From: Candidatus Curtissbacteria bacterium RIFCSPHIGHO2_01_FULL_41_11
Lineage (GTDB): Bacteria; Patescibacteriota; Microgenomatia; Curtissbacterales; GWA2-41-24
Direction of reading: 5' to 3'
DNA length: 6,016 nucleotides
Assembly (NCBI GenBank): GCA_001776335.1
Contig: MFAZ01000030.1
Coordinates: forward strand, 1,112-7,127
The position numbers and the translations under genes were made by a program. Within the stretch, counting starts at the first letter, position 1. Each line of letters starts with the position of its first letter. The notes below the pieces were generated by a model, which saw only the letters and a program-made list of their open reading frames with translations, did not search any database and was not told the DNA's origin. Of this stretch, positions 4,926-6,016 are shown one piece after another.

Positions 4926-5126
4926 CTACTTTCCGAGCTTTCCGAATGTAAGTTTAGACAGAAGCGACCGTTTAGCCGGCTCAGTTGTGGCAGTTGGCAC
5001 GGAAGCAGGTTGAGCTGGCGAAACTTCTGACTTTTGCTCGGGAGGTAGGCTAGCTGTTTCTGTAGGTGTAGCCGTAGGCATCGCCTCTTGACTGGATACT
5101 GGTGGAGCTTCAGAACTTTCCGGCAT
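4926..5126 (-). CDS. Small Pro/Ala/Thr-rich protein with cationic amphipathic C-terminus, unknown function
   Basis: A 66-aa product I do not recognise. Residues 1-51 are low-complexity, acidic and rich in Pro, Ala, Ser and Thr (PTATPTETASLPPEQ), surely disordered. Residues 52-66 (KRSLLSKLTFGKLGK) are basic with hydrophobic residues spaced as in an amphipathic helix, fitting binding to membrane, RNA or a partner protein. No signal peptide is seen. There is no ribosome-binding site, but an extended -10 promoter (TGA TATAGT, 5142-5134) ends 7 nt before the ATG, so the mRNA would be leaderless. It lies between the 204-aa gene and rpsA, with TAG stop. Low complexity makes the coding call less safe: the promoter and the sensible charge distribution support it, the lack of a known family does not. 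Confidence 0.55.
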   Translation of the reverse strand: MPESSEAPPVSSQEAMPTATPTETASLPPEQKSEVSPAQPASVPTATTEPAKRSLLSKLTFGKLGK

Positions 5127-5133
5127 TTGAAGT

Positions 5134-5162
5134 ACTATATCATGTTTCAGGAAATAAAAAAA
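5134..5162 (-). promoter_or_regulatory. Extended -10 promoter giving a leaderless mRNA for the 66-aa gene
   Basis: Minus-strand reading: T7 (5162-5156), a 16-nt spacer, then TATAGT (5139-5134) preceded by TGA (5142-5140), i.e. TG-N-TATAGT. Seven nt separate the -10 box from the ATG (5126), so transcription should start at the ATG or one base before it. Both the T7 box and the spacer length equal those of the rpsA promoter. Confidence 0.5.
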
Positions 5163-5279
5163 GCAATAAAGAATATCACTCTGTTAGACAAAGTAGGAGA
5201 TACAGCTCCCAGCGCGCGGCAAGACAAACTTTTCCCCATAACCATCGACACCTGCCGCAAGCAGTTAATGAAAAGATGA
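5142..5279 (+). CDS. Possible 45-aa plus-strand protein (doubtful)
   Basis: An ATG at 5142 opens 45 codons ending in TGA at 5277-5279, in the gap between the 66-aa and 204-aa genes. The product has a balanced, protein-like composition (MFQEIKKAIKNITLLDKVG..., ending CRKQLMKR) and the codons look usable, unlike typical shadow frames. Against it: no ribosome-binding site, no convincing plus-strand promoter, and its start overlaps the minus-strand promoter of the 66-aa gene. A 32-codon minus-strand frame (5245-5147) covers the same bases. Only conservation across related genomes could decide. Confidence 0.25.
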   Translation: MFQEIKKAIKNITLLDKVGDTAPSARQDKLFPITIDTCRKQLMKR

Positions 5280-5286
5280 AAAAGCG

Positions 5287-5901
5287 CTATCCCTCAACTC
5301 GAATATTTCTTACATAAGAAGCAATTCGCGGAAGAAGTTCTTTGTTTACAGGCTTAAGGTTCATTTCTTTTTTCGCTTGTCTAACAGATAATTCTAATAT
5401 TTCATTCCAACGACTCGCACTTTTCTCATCCTGCACACCAATTAATTTTATCGGAAACCTTACCAGTTCGTCTAAAGTTTCCCCTTCAGAGTATTTCGCA
5501 AAAGGATAACGAGCCAATTCGGACAACATTAAAACTGGCCCAAGGTCATCATGAATTCCAGCCCCACCATATCCTTTCTTAGAATCATCTGTAAATCGAC
5601 CACTTAAAATATGCACAGTGGTTCCATCTGCCAGCCTTGCATCCTTCATAAGCCTTCCTTCAAGCTGTCTGTTTTTAGACTGAAGCTGATCTACCAACTC
5701 TTTTGACTGCCTGCGAATTTCAGGGTCAATGTGTTCATAAGGATCGACTGTAACCCCAATCTCACCAGCAGGGTTAGTTCCCGCCACCTTCCTGTCCGCT
5801 TCCTCAGGTGTCACCGCAACTCCAAGCTGTGTCCCATCTGGCAATCTTGGACCTTCTGCTGACACACCTTGCCCCGGCACTGGTTCTCCTGGAATAGTCA
5901 T
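5287..5901 (-). CDS. 204-aa protein of unknown function, predicted leaderless
   Basis: I do not recognise this family. No signal peptide or membrane segment is seen, so it is probably cytoplasmic. Residues 1-55 are Gly/Pro-rich and likely flexible. Residues about 58-88 (DPEIRRQSKELVDQLQ...) form a charged helix, possibly coiled coil. A globular part follows at about 89-204: a beta-like start (RLADGTTVHILSG), GYGGAGIHDDLGPVLMLSELARYPF (110-134, in pieces), then KLIGVQDEKSASRWNEI and a helical C-terminus rich in Lys/Arg. The motif RLxDGT occurs twice (19-24, 89-94), suggesting a degenerate internal repeat. The ATG has no ribosome-binding site, but a near-consensus promoter places the mRNA start at or next to it. 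It ends in TAG, 160 bp before the 66-aa gene. Confidence 0.85.
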   Translation of the reverse strand: MTIPGEPVPGQGVSAEGPRLPDGTQLGVAVTPEEADRKVAGTNPAGEIGVTVDPYEHIDPEIRRQSKELVDQLQSKNRQLEGRLMKDARLADGTTVHILSGRFTDDSKKGYGGAGIHDDLGPVLMLSELARYPFAKYSEGETLDELVRFPIKLIGVQDEKSASRWNEILELSVRQAKKEMNLKPVNKELLPRIASYVRNIRVEG

Positions 5902-5907
5902 AACTTA

Positions 5908-5936
5908 ATTAAATGGTATTTATTGCAGAGTGTCAA
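5908..5936 (-). promoter_or_regulatory. Near-consensus promoter for the 204-aa gene, leaderless
   Basis: Minus-strand reading: TTGACA (5936-5931, perfect), 17-nt spacer, TTTAAT (5913-5908, 5 of 6). Six nt (TAAGTT) separate the -10 box from the ATG at 5901, so +1 should fall on the A of the ATG or 1-2 bases away. No Shine-Dalgarno sequence is present, in agreement. Confidence 0.7.
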
Positions 5937-5937
5937 A

Positions 5938-5949
5938 CCAGTGTGCTGG
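5938..5949. other. Short hairpin CCAG-TGTG-CTGG between genes
   Basis: A 4-bp stem with 4-nt loop lies between the stop of the right-edge gene and the -35 box. On the minus strand only TTT follows, so it is a weak terminator at best; its position beside the -35 box would also suit an operator half. Confidence 0.25.
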
Positions 5950-5953
5950 CCCC

Positions 5954-6016
5954 CTAGATAGAGAACGGTCGCCCTCCTTTCTGGGTTTGGTGCAAGATAA
6001 CATATTCTTGCGGTGT
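5954..6016 (-). CDS. C-terminal end of an unidentified gene (partial)
   Basis: The minus strand is open from the right edge for 20 codons to a TAG at 5956-5954. The peptide (TPQEYVILHQTQ, then KGGRPFSI) looks like an ordinary protein C-terminus. The stop lies 18 bp before the -35 box of the 204-aa gene, the compact spacing seen elsewhere here, and TAG matches the other stops. Twenty codons are too few to name a family, and a chance open frame of this size is possible. Confidence 0.45.
   Translation of the reverse strand, partial: TPQEYVILHQTQKGGRPFSI

Noticed and set aside
5147..5245. 32-codon minus-strand ORF (starting MVMGKSLSC) between the 204-aa and 66-aa genes
   Set aside because: There is an AGGTG upstream, but the frame is short, it overlaps the 66-aa gene's promoter, and nothing else supports it.
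5102..5317. 71-aa plus-strand frame
   Set aside because: It runs across the 66-aa gene, the gap and the end of the 204-aa gene, with a biased composition and no start signals.
1..6016. TGA recoded as glycine (as in Gracilibacteria/SR1)
   Set aside because: The long genes contain no in-frame TGA although they are rich in glycine, and TGA correctly bounds the rpsA start.

Overview
The window looks like a piece of a moderately AT-rich bacterial chromosome. I infer a candidate-phylum (Patescibacteria/CPR, perhaps Microgenomates-like) origin from the four-domain S1 protein with a Ser/Lys-rich N-terminal tail, the compact rpsA-radA-PIN/TRAM gene string, several small unrecognisable proteins and apparent leaderless promoters. 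No rRNA or other phylogenetic marker is present, so this is a tentative placement. The long genes have no in-frame TGA, so the standard code fits. All well-supported genes are on the minus strand.

Right to left, in the direction of transcription: (i) the last 20 codons of an unidentified gene at the right edge (6016-5954); (ii) a 204-aa protein of unknown function (5901-5287) whose near-consensus promoter places the start of transcription at or next to the ATG; (iii) a 66-aa Pro/Ala/Thr-rich protein with a cationic amphipathic tail (5126-4926), also with a leaderless-type promoter; (iv) a probable operon of ribosomal protein S1 (4829-3675), the DNA-repair ATPase RadA (3587-2187) and a membrane-anchored PIN/TRAM protein (2206-1295), driven by an extended -10 promoter at 4886-4914; (v) a ~970-bp gene-free region (328-1294); (vi) the N-terminus of an exported or membrane-anchored protein with a Pro/Thr-rich linker (327-1, cut by the window edge), which has its own good promoter.

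The S1-RadA-PIN/TRAM string joins translation, recombinational repair and a predicted RNase/RNA-binding protein. radA and the PIN/TRAM gene overlap by 20 bp, and the pairing resembles the radA-disA-yacL order of Firmicutes with disA missing. Between rpsA and radA lies a hairpin with the rpsA stop codon in its loop, followed by AT-rich tandem repeats. radA carries heptanucleotide repeat arrays in its coding sequence; one pair encodes an extra ~30 residues just after the Walker A helix.

The gene-free region is not empty. On the plus strand, a promoter (TTGACA-N16-TCTAAT) with an inverted repeat between its two boxes leads into a ~100-nt stretch folding into two long hairpins, the second ending in a T-rich tail. 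This is a good candidate for a structured small RNA. More hairpins follow up to ~930. A 57-bp GC-richer segment just downstream of the PIN/TRAM gene is flanked by 8-bp direct repeats. These features, the heptamer family and the leaderless promoters are the parts most worth checking.
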